Shown in pieces: positions 1 through 7,293 of a stretch of 14,502 nucleotides of DNA (its first letter is position 1; each line of letters opens with the position of its first letter). The stretch covers positions 6,507-21,008 of the forward strand of contig DCUQ01000030.1 of assembly GCA_002327865.1 (NCBI GenBank), given 5' to 3'. Made by a program: the position numbers and the translations under genes. This DNA comes from Syntrophaceae bacterium UBA2210. GTDB taxonomy: Bacteria; Desulfobacterota; Syntrophia; Syntrophales; UBA2210. The notes beneath the pieces were generated by a model, which was not told the origin of the DNA, did not search any database, and was given only the letters and a program-made list of their open reading frames with translations.

Positions 1-10
1 TCGGAGATTC

Positions 11-28
11 CCCGCAACTTGTTGCGGG
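11..28. repeat. Perfect 8-bp inverted repeat, REP-like hairpin
   Basis: CCCGCAAC and GTTGCGGG are separated by TT and would form a GC-rich hairpin. No T-run follows, so it is not a standard intrinsic terminator. Palindromes of this style, a C/G-rich outer stem with a CAAC-GTTG core, resemble extragenic REP-type repeats of many proteobacterial genomes. The resemblance is from memory, and only one copy lies in this window. It could instead be the tail of an upstream transcript. Confidence 0.35.
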
Positions 29-88
29 AAGATTCAATCGAACAATGAACGCATGTTTTGCTGCCTGTGGCGTGGTAAGGTGTTTTGT

Positions 89-189
89 CGGAGATTATAC
101 GGTCTAGCACACTTTGTGGTTATCTCCGGAGAACAGCAGGTCTGTCCCTGCTATGTCCGGTTTCAGTATCCGGGCTGTTTCTACCGGAC
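89..189 (+). other. Cluster of consecutive stem-loops (possible structured RNA or leader)
   Basis: Four pairings lie side by side. CGGAGAT (89-95) pairs with ATCTCCG (122-128), enclosing a small CACA/TGTG hairpin. TCTCCGGAGA (123-132) is self-complementary and competes with that pairing. AGCAGG (135-140) pairs with CCTGCT (147-152). GTCCGGT (155-161) pairs with ACCGGAC (183-189), followed by GGTTTATTT. The last hairpin plus its T-rich tail could act as a weak terminator for a gene left of the window. The whole could also be a structured leader or small RNA. I recognise no known riboswitch or RNA family. Confidence 0.3.
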
Positions 190-245
190 GGTTTATTTCA
201 CAGGTTCTGTATTTCAAACTGTTTGCCGGGTCATAGTGCAATATC

Positions 246-261
246 CGTCACTTAATTGACG
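246..261. promoter_or_regulatory. Dyad CGTCA-N6-TGACG upstream of uvrB
   Basis: A perfect 5+6+5 inverted repeat, CGTCACTTAATTGACG, lies about 190 bases before uvrB. Its size and two-fold symmetry suit a dimeric regulator. It does not match the LexA operators I know (CTGT-N8-ACAG, GAAC-N4-GTTC types), so SOS control is not shown. Confidence 0.25.
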
Positions 262-352
262 CGATGTCCCCTTTCATCGTAGTAGTCTGTTCCGGAGCGG
301 GCAGAATATTATATTTTCTCTATCCGTCGATTAAAAATAATATTGTCATGTG

Positions 353-364
353 CGGATATATCCG
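353..364. promoter_or_regulatory. 12-bp palindrome CGGATATATCCG upstream of uvrB
   Basis: A perfect 12-bp palindrome lies 15 bases before a consensus TTGACA hexamer and contains the TATCCG word that recurs through this leader. It could be an operator for the uvrB promoter. No regulator is identified. Confidence 0.25.
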
Positions 365-378
365 ATTAAGTTAATATA

Positions 379-384
379 TTGACA
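379..384 (+). promoter_or_regulatory. Candidate -35 element for uvrB
   Basis: An exact TTGACA sits 64 bases before the uvrB start. No good -10 hexamer follows at 16-18 bases (the sequence there is TCACAAAG), so the promoter is incomplete by sigma-70 rules. A TATATT (375-380) overlapping it could instead be a -10 with a poor -35. This is the AT-richest part of the leader, so transcription probably begins nearby. Confidence 0.22.
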
Positions 385-448
385 AACATAACTGTTTGAG
401 TCACAAAGGAAATATCCGACGGTAACGCGTCGCTTCGGAGATTACAGG

Positions 449-2446
449 ATGGAACAGTTCAGGATCGTTGCAGGATTCAGTCCCGAGGGGGATCAGCCCC
501 GTGCGATAGCGGGTCTTGTGGAGGGTATTGAAAAAGGGCTGGAGCACCAGGTGCTGCTGGGAGTCACAGGCTCCGGCAAAACCTTTACCATCGCGAATGT
601 TATCGAGAATACGCAACGCCCCTCTCTTATTATTGCTCATAATAAAACATTGGCGGCCCAGCTATATAACGAATTCAAGATGCTTTTCCCGCATAACGCA
701 GTAGAGTATTTTGTCAGTTATTACGATTACTACCAGCCTGAAGCCTATGTGCCGAGTACCGACACATATATAGAGAAGGATTCATCCATAAACGACAGGA
801 TAGACAAACTGCGTCATTCGGCAACCAGGTCGTTGCTGGAACGCAGGGATGTAATCGTTGTTGCCAGCGTATCCTGTATCTACGGAATTGGCGCACCCGA
901 CAAATACGGGGGCATGCAGATCCTGCTGGAAAAAGATGTGGAGATCGGGCGGGACCGGCTTCTCAGAAAGCTGGTTGAGATACAATACGAACGAAACGAT
1001 GTAGATTTTCATCGAGGCACTTTTCGCGTTCGCGGGGACGTAGTGGAGATATTCCCCTCATATGAAGAAGAACTGGCGGTACGGGTAGATTTTTTTGGAG
1101 ACGTTATCGAATCAATATCGCTCGTGGACCCTCTCCGGGGGAAAAAAATGGAAAACCTCAACAGGACTGCCGTATATCCGTCAAGCCATTATGTAACAAC
1201 ACGTGACGCGATGAAACTGGCTGTATCGGCGATAAGGCACGAGTTAGAGAAGCGTCTTAACGACCTGCGGTCACAGGACAAGATTCTCGAGGCACAACGC
1301 CTTGAACAGAGGACGTTATTCGACCTGGAGATGATGGAAGAGATGGGGTACTGCCAGGGGATAGAAAATTATTCCCGTCACCTGACTGGACGCGCACCGG
1401 GAAAAGCTCCTCCGACACTGATGGAATATCTGCCTCGTGACGCACTTGTCATTATCGATGAAAGTCACGCCACCATTCCCCAGATAAACGCTATGTACAA
1501 GGGGGATAGATCACGGAAAGAAACGCTTGTGCAATACGGGTTCCGGTTGCCTTCCGCCCTCGATAACCGGCCTCTCAGGTTTGATGAGTTTGAAGCATTC
1601 CCGAATCAGAGACTGTATGTGTCGGCCACTCCTGCCGAATATGAGCTTGGAAGGTCCGGAGGCACGGTTGTAGAGCAGATAATACGGCCGACCGGCCTTA
1701 TCGATCCGGAAATCGTTATCAGACCGGTTGCCAATCAGGTCGACGATCTGTTCGGTGAAATCGGCAAGCGGATCGAACAGGGGGAGCGTGTCCTTGTAAC
1801 CACTCTGACAAAAAGAATGGCGGAAAACCTTACCGAGCACTACCACGATCTTGGGATGAAGGTTGCATACCTTCACTCCGATATAGAGACCCTTGAACGG
1901 GTTGTCATTATCCGTGATCTTCGAATGGGGAAGTACGATGCTCTCATCGGTATAAATCTGCTCAGGGAAGGGCTCGATATTCCGGAAGTCTCCCTGGTAG
2001 CCATCCTTGATGCGGACAAAGAGGGATTTCTGCGTTCCGAACGCTCTTTGATGCAGACGAGCGGGAGGACGGCGAGAAATATAAGAGGCCAGGTTATCAT
2101 GTATGCCGACAAGATAACAGGGGCCATCCAGTATTGCCTCGATGAGACGAAGCGAAGACGACGGATACAGCAGCAATTCAACGAGGAGAATAACATTACG
2201 CCGGAGACCGTTAAAAAAGGGATGACCAATATACTGAGTTCTATCTATGAGGCGGATTATGTTACTGTCAGTGTTGAAGAAAAGATCGAAGCTTATGTGT
2301 CCGGGGATGTCCCGGCGATGATAAAGAAACTGGAAGTAGAAATGAAACAGGCGGCAAAGAATCTCGAATTTGAAAAAGCGGCAAAAATCAGAGACGAGAT
2401 AAGGGAACTCTCACGGATAGAAACGGAGATCGGCGTGTGGGAATAA
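449..2446 (+). CDS. uvrB: UvrABC system protein B (excision nuclease helicase subunit)
   Basis: UvrB is the damage-verifying core of cytoplasmic nucleotide excision repair: it is loaded by UvrA, inserts a beta-hairpin between the DNA strands, and recruits UvrC. The 665 residues match the usual length. Visible landmarks are Walker A GVTGSGKT (38-45, Lys44), the hairpin [10 protein letters not shown] (91-100), the DESH box (337-340), the [11 protein letters not shown] segment, and helicase motif [11 protein letters not shown] with Arg540 and Arg543. A C-terminal UVR domain (about 626-660, [11 protein letters not shown]) is the UvrC contact. The ATG start follows GGAG at 437-440 with 8 bases of spacing, and the N-terminus aligns with the family ([11 protein letters not shown]). 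It overlaps uvrC by 10 bases. No uvrA is in the window. Confidence 0.97.
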   Translation: MEQFRIVAGFSPEGDQPRAIAGLVEGIEKGLEHQVLLGVTGSGKTFTIANVIENTQRPSLIIAHNKTLAAQLYNEFKMLFPHNAVEYFVSYYDYYQPEAYVPSTDTYIEKDSSINDRIDKLRHSATRSLLERRDVIVVASVSCIYGIGAPDKYGGMQILLEKDVEIGRDRLLRKLVEIQYERNDVDFHRGTFRVRGDVVEIFPSYEEELAVRVDFFGDVIESISLVDPLRGKKMENLNRTAVYPSSHYVTTRDAMKLAVSAIRHELEKRLNDLRSQDKILEAQRLEQRTLFDLEMMEEMGYCQGIENYSRHLTGRAPGKAPPTLMEYLPRDALVIIDESHATIPQINAMYKGDRSRKETLVQYGFRLPSALDNRPLRFDEFEAFPNQRLYVSATPAEYELGRSGGTVVEQIIRPTGLIDPEIVIRPVANQVDDLFGEIGKRIEQGERVLVTTLTKRMAENLTEHYHDLGMKVAYLHSDIETLERVVIIRDLRMGKYDALIGINLLREGLDIPEVSLVAILDADKEGFLRSERSLMQTSGRTARNIRGQVIMYADKITGAIQYCLDETKRRRRIQQQFNEENNITPETVKKGMTNILSSIYEADYVTVSVEEKIEAYVSGDVPAMIKKLEVEMKQAAKNLEFEKAAKIRDEIRELSRIETEIGVWE

Positions 2447-4287
2447 AAGATTTGAGCCTGTTGAAAGAAAAGATAAGGCGTGTTCCCGCGCGATCGGGTG
2501 TCTATCTCATGAAAGACGCGGACGACCGGGTCATCTACGTCGGGAAGGCAAAGGATCTTCATGCCCGTGTGCGTTCGTATTTCGGAGGAACGGATTCGAG
2601 AAGGATGGTGCCGTTTCTGGTCTCCAGAACGGAAGATATAGAATGTATCATCACGGAAACAGAGAAAGAGGCCTTGATCCTTGAAAACAACCTTATCAAA
2701 AAATACAGGCCCAGATATAATATCAATCTCAGGGACGATAAGAATTTCTACAGTATAAAAATCGACACGAAAGAAGCCTTTCCACGTTTCCGACTGGTAA
2801 GGCAGGCGAAAAAGGACGGAGCCAGATATTTCGGTCCCTATGCGTCGAGCAGTTCGGTGAAACAGATGATCCATTACCTGCATCGCATATTCCCCCTTCG
2901 TACCTGCGGAGACCTGGAAATTAAAACGAGAAAGCGGCCCTGTATCGAGTTCCAGATAAAGCGGTGCCTCGCTCCCTGTTGCGGGTTTGTCACGGACAGG
3001 GATTACCGGAAAATCGTGGCTGAAGCTATTCTGTTTATGGAGGGATACGGCGGAAAACTTGTCCGGCAGCTCCGGTCGCGGATGGACGCGGCTGCCGAAT
3101 CACTGGACTTTGAAGAGGCGGCGCGGATAAGAGATAAAATCGGTGCGATCGAAGCAACGCTGGAAAAACAGCGGATAGTATCCTCATCTTTCAAAGACCG
3201 GGATATTTTCGGCCTCTACAGGGCGGGGGACAGCATTCAGGTATACGCCATACACGTAAGGAAAGGGGCCATTATCGGGCAGCGGAGGTTTCCTCTCGTT
3301 AAGACGCGGATGGAATCACCCGAAATCCTTTCGTCTGTCCTGAAACAATATTACGATTCGGGCCCGGCAATTCCCGGGGAGGTTGTTGTTTCCGAACAGT
3401 TGGAAGATGTGCGGATTATCGAGCAGTGGCTTACCGAAAAAAAAGGTCGTAAAGTTTCCCTGATTATTCCCAGGAGGGGAGACAGGAAAGAGCTCCTTTC
3501 CATGGCGCTGTTAAACGCGAAGAGTGTGTTTCGTGAGGAGAAAAAGCTGACATCGGATAACGAAAAAATACTCGACGAGCTCGCAGGGAAACTGCTTCTG
3601 AAAAAGGTACCACGCCGGATAGAGTGTTTCGATATATCCAATATAGGTGGAAAATACGCCGTCGGTTCAATGGTCTCTTTCCGCGGGGGCGTTCCGGATA
3701 AATCGGGATACAGGCGTTTCAGGATACGGACGAAAGAAGACGCGGACGATTACGGGATGATGCGCGAGGTGCTTGCGAGACGTTATGGCGGGAAAGAGCA
3801 TATTCCTGATTTGATTGTTGTCGACGGTGGAAAGGGACAGCTTGGCGTCGCCCTTTCCGTGCTTCGCGGGCTGGGTTTAGAGGAGGTAGATATCGTCGGC
3901 CTCGCGAAAGAGTCGCATATTTCTCTTCCACGCGGGGTATCCAGTATTGACAGAGGAAGAGACAGAATATATCTGCCGAACAGGAAAAATCCTCTTTACC
4001 TTTCTAAACATCCGGGAGGACTCTTTCTACTACAGCGAGTAAGGGACGAGGCACACCGTTTCGCCGTAACCTACCACCGTAAGGTAAAGGAAAAGGAAGA
4101 TTTTCATTCCGTGCTGGATGATATTCCGGGAATCGGCAAGACTCGTAAAAAGGAGTTATTAACTGTCTTTAAAGATGCGGGAAAAGTAGCGGTTGCATCA
4201 CGGGGAGAGCTTGAAAAAGTTCCGGGAATAGGGAAATATGCCGCCGGTAAAATTTTTGAATATTTTCACGCTCACAGTAAATCCTGA
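2437..4287 (+). CDS. uvrC: UvrABC system protein C (dual-incision nuclease)
   Basis: UvrC cuts the damaged strand on both sides of the lesion bound by UvrB. The protein has 616 residues. The N-terminal GIY-YIG nuclease (3' incision) shows GVYLMKD at 21-27, YVGKAKDL at 34-41 and a likely metal-binding Glu in LILEN near 83. Cysteines 157, 169, 177 and 181 have the C-X11-C-X7-C-X3-C spacing of the iron-sulfur cluster known in UvrC. A UVR domain ([13 protein letters not shown], about 223-235) binds UvrB. The RNase H-like 5' incision domain has Asp399 (CFDISNIGG), Asp463 (VVDGGKGQL) and His540. Two helix-hairpin-helix motifs, IPGIGK and VPGIGK, end the protein. The start is GTG, inside uvrB, with GGAG 8 bases upstream, which indicates translational coupling. 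Confidence 0.97.
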   Translation: MGIKDLSLLKEKIRRVPARSGVYLMKDADDRVIYVGKAKDLHARVRSYFGGTDSRRMVPFLVSRTEDIECIITETEKEALILENNLIKKYRPRYNINLRDDKNFYSIKIDTKEAFPRFRLVRQAKKDGARYFGPYASSSSVKQMIHYLHRIFPLRTCGDLEIKTRKRPCIEFQIKRCLAPCCGFVTDRDYRKIVAEAILFMEGYGGKLVRQLRSRMDAAAESLDFEEAARIRDKIGAIEATLEKQRIVSSSFKDRDIFGLYRAGDSIQVYAIHVRKGAIIGQRRFPLVKTRMESPEILSSVLKQYYDSGPAIPGEVVVSEQLEDVRIIEQWLTEKKGRKVSLIIPRRGDRKELLSMALLNAKSVFREEKKLTSDNEKILDELAGKLLLKKVPRRIECFDISNIGGKYAVGSMVSFRGGVPDKSGYRRFRIRTKEDADDYGMMREVLARRYGGKEHIPDLIVVDGGKGQLGVALSVLRGLGLEEVDIVGLAKESHISLPRGVSSIDRGRDRIYLPNRKNPLYLSKHPGGLFLLQRVRDEAHRFAVTYHRKVKEKEDFHSVLDDIPGIGKTRKKELLTVFKDAGKVAVASRGELEKVPGIGKYAAGKIFEYFHAHSKS

Positions 4288-4365
4288 CGATTTCAAGGTG
4301 ATCGAGGTCTGATTGGATATTTTAACCGGTTACTCTAACTCGCTGCATGGAGAAAGGAGATGCAT

Positions 4366-4650
4366 ATGTCTGAGAAGAACAGTCAAACGAAGCAGGTGCA
4401 AGTTAATGCCAGTGATGAAATATCCCGGGGCAGATACAGTAATAATATGTTAGTGACTCACAGTCCGGAAGAGTTTGTAATCGACTGGCTTCTGAATTCT
4501 CCCAGAGGAACGTTTCTGGTTTCAAGGATTGTTGCCTCGCCTGTCCATATGAAACGGATTATTGCCACACTGGAAGACAATTTAAGGAAATACGAAGCGA
4601 GTTTCGGAGAAATAAAATCCGTAAAGTCCGATGAACAGAAATTTCATTAG
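4366..4650 (+). CDS. DUF3467 family protein, function unknown
   Basis: This 94-residue protein looks like DUF3467. The family signature is visible as GRYSNNMLVTHSPEEFVIDW followed by VSRIVASPVHMKRIIATLEDNLRKYEASFGEI: a short strand-rich half, then an amphipathic helix. No catalytic residues, signal peptide or membrane segment are visible, so it is probably a small soluble protein. An ATG at 4360 is also in frame, but the strong AAGGAG (4354-4359) abuts it and sits 6 bases before the ATG at 4366, so I chose the latter. It lies 78 bases after uvrC on the same strand and may be co-transcribed with uvrBC. A repair role would be inference from position only. A TAACCGGTTA palindrome (4323-4332) lies in the gap. 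Confidence 0.82.
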   Translation: MSEKNSQTKQVQVNASDEISRGRYSNNMLVTHSPEEFVIDWLLNSPRGTFLVSRIVASPVHMKRIIATLEDNLRKYEASFGEIKSVKSDEQKFH

Positions 4651-4684
4651 CAGCAACTGGATTTTTACCCGAAGCGGACGTACA

Positions 4685-4715
4685 TTTTCCCGGCTATTCC
4701 CCAGCGACCGGAAAA
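4685..4715. terminator. Candidate bidirectional stem-loop between convergent genes
   Basis: TTTTCCCGG (4685-4693) and CCGGAAAA (4708-4715) pair over 8 bp with one bulged C, around a 14-base loop. Read from either side, the A/T arms give a terminator-like shape, and it lies between the DUF3467 stop and the RNase D stop where a shared terminator is expected. No separate T-run follows on either strand, so the call is tentative. Confidence 0.32.
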
Positions 4716-4772
4716 GGGTTTGTATATATGTCTGAAAGTTTTACATGAAAGTAATTGCTAACGGACTGTTTT

Positions 4773-5639
4773 CTATACTGTTTCCCTGAGTATCTTAATG
4801 ATTTCGGGACCGAAAGATTTTGATTTTGCGGCGGATATAATACCGGTTTCACTCAACGACTCAATCTCCTGCCTGTCATTTTTTGACAGATCTATGATAT
4901 TCCGGTCGGAAAGCACCATAAAAACGGCCGTATTGGTCCTCTTTGCCGTTTCAAACCGCCAGCGGTACAGGGTTTTCAACCTTTTCATTTGAAAATCATC
5001 CAGATCGTCGCATCCCTCTATCCTGGAAAAGCCTTTCGGATTAAAAGTTTTTTCGCTCCATCTTGCATGCGTTATTTTCTCGAAAGCGGTTTTGGCCTTT
5101 TTCTCCAGTCCGTTGTACATCAGGTTTTTCCTGAGGCGGAAATACAGGTCTATCAAATAGCGTGTATCGAGTGCAGCGTAATCCAGCTGTTTTTCCGACA
5201 GGGGGCGTATATCCCATCTCGACCGCTGGATATTCTTCGTCTTTTTCAATTTCACTCCGAGATATTCCCAGATGATAGATGTAAGAGAAAGGGAAGTGCT
5301 CCCCAGGGTGGAGGCTGCCCTGTAGGTGTCGAAAATATTTTTAAACCTGAAACCGTAGTCACGGTTAAGCAGACGTATGTCGTTATCGCACGCATGGAGG
5401 ATTTTGATGGTATTAATATCAGTGAAGATGTTCCCGAGAAAGGATATATCGATGTCCAAAAGCGGATCGAAAATATACGCCCTGGATTCCGTGCATATCT
5501 GTATAAGACACAGTTTCTCGCGGAAATACCTGAAAGAATCATATTCGGTATCTATTCCTATATGACTCGCACCTGATATGTCGTCCTGTGCAGATTCGAG
5601 TTTTTGCCGGTTGTCCACGAGTATCCAACTGTCGTTCAT
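4773..5639 (-). CDS. rnd: Ribonuclease D-like 3'-5' exonuclease with one HRDC domain
   Basis: This is a DEDDy-family 3'-5' exoribonuclease of the RNase D type, which in other bacteria trims tRNA precursors and other stable RNAs. All five active-site residues are visible: Asp30 and Glu32 (GIDTEYDSF), Asp87 (LHACDNDIRLL), and Tyr154 with Asp158 (DYAALDTRYL). A C-terminal HRDC domain covers about 212-287 (MKRLKTLYRWRFETAKRTN). At 288 residues it is shorter than E. coli RNase D (about 375) and appears to have one HRDC repeat rather than two. The ATG is preceded by AGGA 8 bases upstream on the minus strand. It stands alone, convergent with the DUF3467 gene and divergent from dusB. Another DEDDy exonuclease with HRDC is the alternative assignment. 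Confidence 0.85.
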   Translation of the reverse strand: MNDSWILVDNRQKLESAQDDISGASHIGIDTEYDSFRYFREKLCLIQICTESRAYIFDPLLDIDISFLGNIFTDINTIKILHACDNDIRLLNRDYGFRFKNIFDTYRAASTLGSTSLSLTSIIWEYLGVKLKKTKNIQRSRWDIRPLSEKQLDYAALDTRYLIDLYFRLRKNLMYNGLEKKAKTAFEKITHARWSEKTFNPKGFSRIEGCDDLDDFQMKRLKTLYRWRFETAKRTNTAVFMVLSDRNIIDLSKNDRQEIESLSETGIISAAKSKSFGPEIIKILRETV

Positions 5640-5780
5640 GCTGCAATTCCTGTACGGCCGTGTATTTCTGTTAGAGGCGTAATTCCGGGTGAAACACTTC
5701 AGGTATTCTCAATTTATTTCATTTGTAGAGAGCAAATTCCCCTCTTAAATTCTTTCTTTTTGTTGAGAAACCATCAGTTA

Positions 5781-5793
5781 ATTGGTCACCAAT
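5781..5793. promoter_or_regulatory. Palindrome ATTGGT-C-ACCAAT, possible operator
   Basis: A perfect 6+1+6 palindrome lies between the two divergent genes, about 142 bases before the RNase D start and 339 before dusB. The size and symmetry are typical of an operator for a dimeric repressor, but no regulator gene is nearby. It lacks a T-run, so it is unlikely to be a terminator. Confidence 0.25.
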
Positions 5794-5905
5794 ATCATAT
5801 TCTCCCGGTGATGGAAAGCTTCGTATGAATATAAATGTTTCAGGATACGATGAAATGTTGCGCGAAACCCATGTACTGTTAGTATTCGTGTGCCCGTTAA
5901 AAAAC

Positions 5906-5934
5906 TTGATCGGAATGTTTCGTGATTGTATATA
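5906..5934 (+). promoter_or_regulatory. Candidate sigma-70 promoter for dusB
   Basis: TTGATC (5906-5911) and TATATA (5929-5934) are separated by exactly 17 bases; each matches four of six consensus positions. It is the best plus-strand promoter-like pair in the gap before dusB. The start point would fall near 5941. Confidence 0.3.
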
Positions 5935-6131
5935 GCAGGGCACCGGGTTGTATCCGTCGTGGCCCGGGTAAATTGGCGATAATACCCGGCGGCGTGATAC
6001 CATGCGTTGCAGGGATGTAAGATACTATGGTGCGGTATGCCGTACTGCTGAGGATATCAAAGGGCCATACCTGGAAATCCCGCGCTTTGTTCGATCGGGA
6101 TCTTAATGAGTGGCTGTCACAGAGAAACAAG

Positions 6132-7136
6132 ATGCTTTCCAGAATGACCATAGGGAAATTGTCCCTGAAAAATAATATTTTCCTGGCGCCGATGGCCGGC
6201 ATCACCGATCTGCCGTTCCGTATGATGGCAAGGAATTTCGGCAGCGCTCTCTGTTTTACTGAGATGGTAAGCGCAAACGGTCTGGTCAGGAAAACTCATA
6301 AGAGTTATGAATATCTCAAATCATCCCAGGACGATACCCCCCTCGGTGTGCAGTTATTCGGGTCCGACCCTGATATAATGGGCGAAGCGGCCGAAATTGT
6401 GAGCGGAACAGGGGTCGACCTGATAGATATTAATGCCGGGTGTCCGGTAAAAAAGGTTTTGAAAACGGGGGCCGGTGCCGCCCTGATGCGTAATCCCGTG
6501 GCGTTTGCCGCCATTGTAAAAAGTGTACGGAAAGCGACCTGTCTGCCCCTTACAGTCAAGATTCGATCCGGATGGGGGAACGATAAATTAAACGCACTTG
6601 AAATTGCGAAAATAGCCGAGGATTGCGGCGCGGATGCTCTTTCACTTCACCCGCGCACGGTAGGACAGGGATTCAGCGGAGCCGCCGACTGGAGTTTGAT
6701 TGGTACGGTAAAAAGAAACATGGGCATCCCTGTCATAGGAAGCGGCGATATCAGGATACCCGAAGACGCTTTTAAAATGATTAAAAAAACCGGGTGTGAC
6801 GGGGTGATGGTCGGAAGGGGCGCTCTAGGCAAACCATGGATATTTAAGGAGATAACCGCTTTTTTGTCAGGTGAAACCATGCCTTCCCCGTTTTCCGTAA
6901 CAGAAAGAGAAGAAGTGATACGACGGCACCTTAAAATGAATATGGACCTGTATGGCGAGACAATGGGGACAAAGATTTTTCGTAAGCACCTTATGTGGTA
7001 TACCAAAGGGCTGAAAGGAGGAAGCACCTTCAGGGAAGCCGCCGTCTTAATAAAGGAAACTGACGAGTTGCTCGAGGTGGCTCACAACTACCTGCAATCC
7101 TTATCAGGAGAAATATCCGATGCTGAAATATCGTAA
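6132..7136 (+). CDS. dusB: tRNA-dihydrouridine synthase (DusB-like)
   Basis: This FMN-dependent enzyme reduces specific uridines in tRNA to dihydrouridine. The TIM-barrel fold begins with LSLKNNIFLAPMAGITDLPFR. The catalytic cysteine is Cys104 in the DINAGCPVKKV motif, followed by GAGAALMRNP, TVKIRSGWG, the LHPRT segment, IPVIGSGDI (usually GNGDI) and the flavin-phosphate motif DGVMVGRGALGKPWIF. The product has 334 residues from the ATG at 6132, close to family size. I chose 6132 because AGAGAAA lies just upstream. The ATG at 6144 (MTIGKLSL) also fits the family and cannot be excluded; the one at 6027 adds unrelated residues. In many genomes dusB neighbours fis, but here it leads into the rpmH cluster. 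Confidence 0.92.
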   Translation: MLSRMTIGKLSLKNNIFLAPMAGITDLPFRMMARNFGSALCFTEMVSANGLVRKTHKSYEYLKSSQDDTPLGVQLFGSDPDIMGEAAEIVSGTGVDLIDINAGCPVKKVLKTGAGAALMRNPVAFAAIVKSVRKATCLPLTVKIRSGWGNDKLNALEIAKIAEDCGADALSLHPRTVGQGFSGAADWSLIGTVKRNMGIPVIGSGDIRIPEDAFKMIKKTGCDGVMVGRGALGKPWIFKEITAFLSGETMPSPFSVTEREEVIRRHLKMNMDLYGETMGTKIFRKHLMWYTKGLKGGSTFREAAVLIKETDELLEVAHNYLQSLSGEISDAEIS

Positions 7137-7150
7137 TATGGAGTTATAAT
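7123..7150 (+). promoter_or_regulatory. Candidate promoter for the rpmH cluster
   Basis: A perfect TATAAT (7145-7150) lies just after the dusB stop, with CTGAAA (7123-7128, four of six) 16 bases upstream inside the end of dusB. Transcription would start near 7157, giving an rpmH leader of about 137 bases. A second, exact -35 hexamer TTGACA lies at 7230-7235, but the sequence 17 bases on (TGAAAA) is a poor -10. Two tandem promoters are possible. Confidence 0.35.
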
Positions 7151-7293
7151 GACCGGCCCGGACTTGGTTATACGTTCAGGCATCGACACTCCAATAAATA
7201 AACTGTTGCGTCTATTCACTAATTACATCTTGACAAATAAGTTGAAGTGTGGTGAAAAGAGCGGCTTACACATATTGAGAGAGGCTTTTACTG

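Larger units (their letters stand above)
1..448. other. Gene-free stretch upstream of uvrB, rich in dyads
   Basis: No convincing gene is present. One 68-codon plus-strand frame (53-259) is rich in Cys and aromatic residues, matches no family I recognise, and lies over several hairpins, so I treat it as chance. The stretch holds inverted repeats at 11-28, 89-95/122-128, 123-132, 135-152, 155-189, 246-261 and 353-364. It also has three exact copies of the nonamer TCGGAGATT (1-9, 88-96, 435-443), the last overlapping the uvrB ribosome binding site. TATCCG recurs five times between about 168 and 417. The last 150 bases are AT-rich and probably hold the uvrB promoter. Confidence 0.6.
5640..6131. 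other. Divergent gap between RNase D and dusB genes
   Basis: These 492 bases carry no convincing gene; the short frames on both strands match nothing I know. The half next to the RNase D gene is AT-rich and contains the palindrome at 5781-5793. The half next to dusB has a promoter candidate at 5906-5934. It also has inverted repeats: CCGGGTA/TACCCGG (5964-5970/5983-5989) and GCGGTA/TACTGC with one wobble pair (6032-6037/6043-6048). If that promoter is used, dusB has a leader of about 190 bases. A longer dusB frame opens at an ATG at 6027, but its extra 35 residues do not look like the family. Confidence 0.5.

Noticed and set aside
53..259. 68-codon frame on the plus strand
   Set aside because: It lies over several hairpins, is rich in Cys and aromatic residues, has no good ribosome binding site and resembles no family.
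1..448. LexA-type SOS box before uvrB
   Set aside because: CTGT at 392-395 is not followed by ACAG at the right spacing, and no GAAC/GTTC-type operator was seen.
1511..2176. 221-codon frame antisense to uvrB
   Set aside because: uvrB is unambiguous on the plus strand; the antisense frame has no recognisable domain and is a coding shadow.
2293..2883. 196-codon frame antisense to the uvrB-uvrC junction
   Set aside because: It crosses two certain genes and shows no family features; a coding shadow.
4989..5576. 195-codon plus-strand frame inside the RNase D gene
   Set aside because: The minus-strand product has all DEDDy residues; the plus-strand frame has no motif.
6087..6110. TTCGATC resembling a tRNA T-loop
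   Set aside because: The flanking bases do not form a 5-bp T-stem and no other tRNA arms are present.
6027..6131. N-terminal extension of DusB from an ATG at 6027
   Set aside because: The extra 35 residues do not resemble the family, and the barrel begins right after the ATGs at 6132 and 6144.
7137..7293. DnaA boxes or an origin next to rpmH
   Set aside because: I found no clear TTATNCACA match or cluster; TTACACAT near 7266 does not fit.
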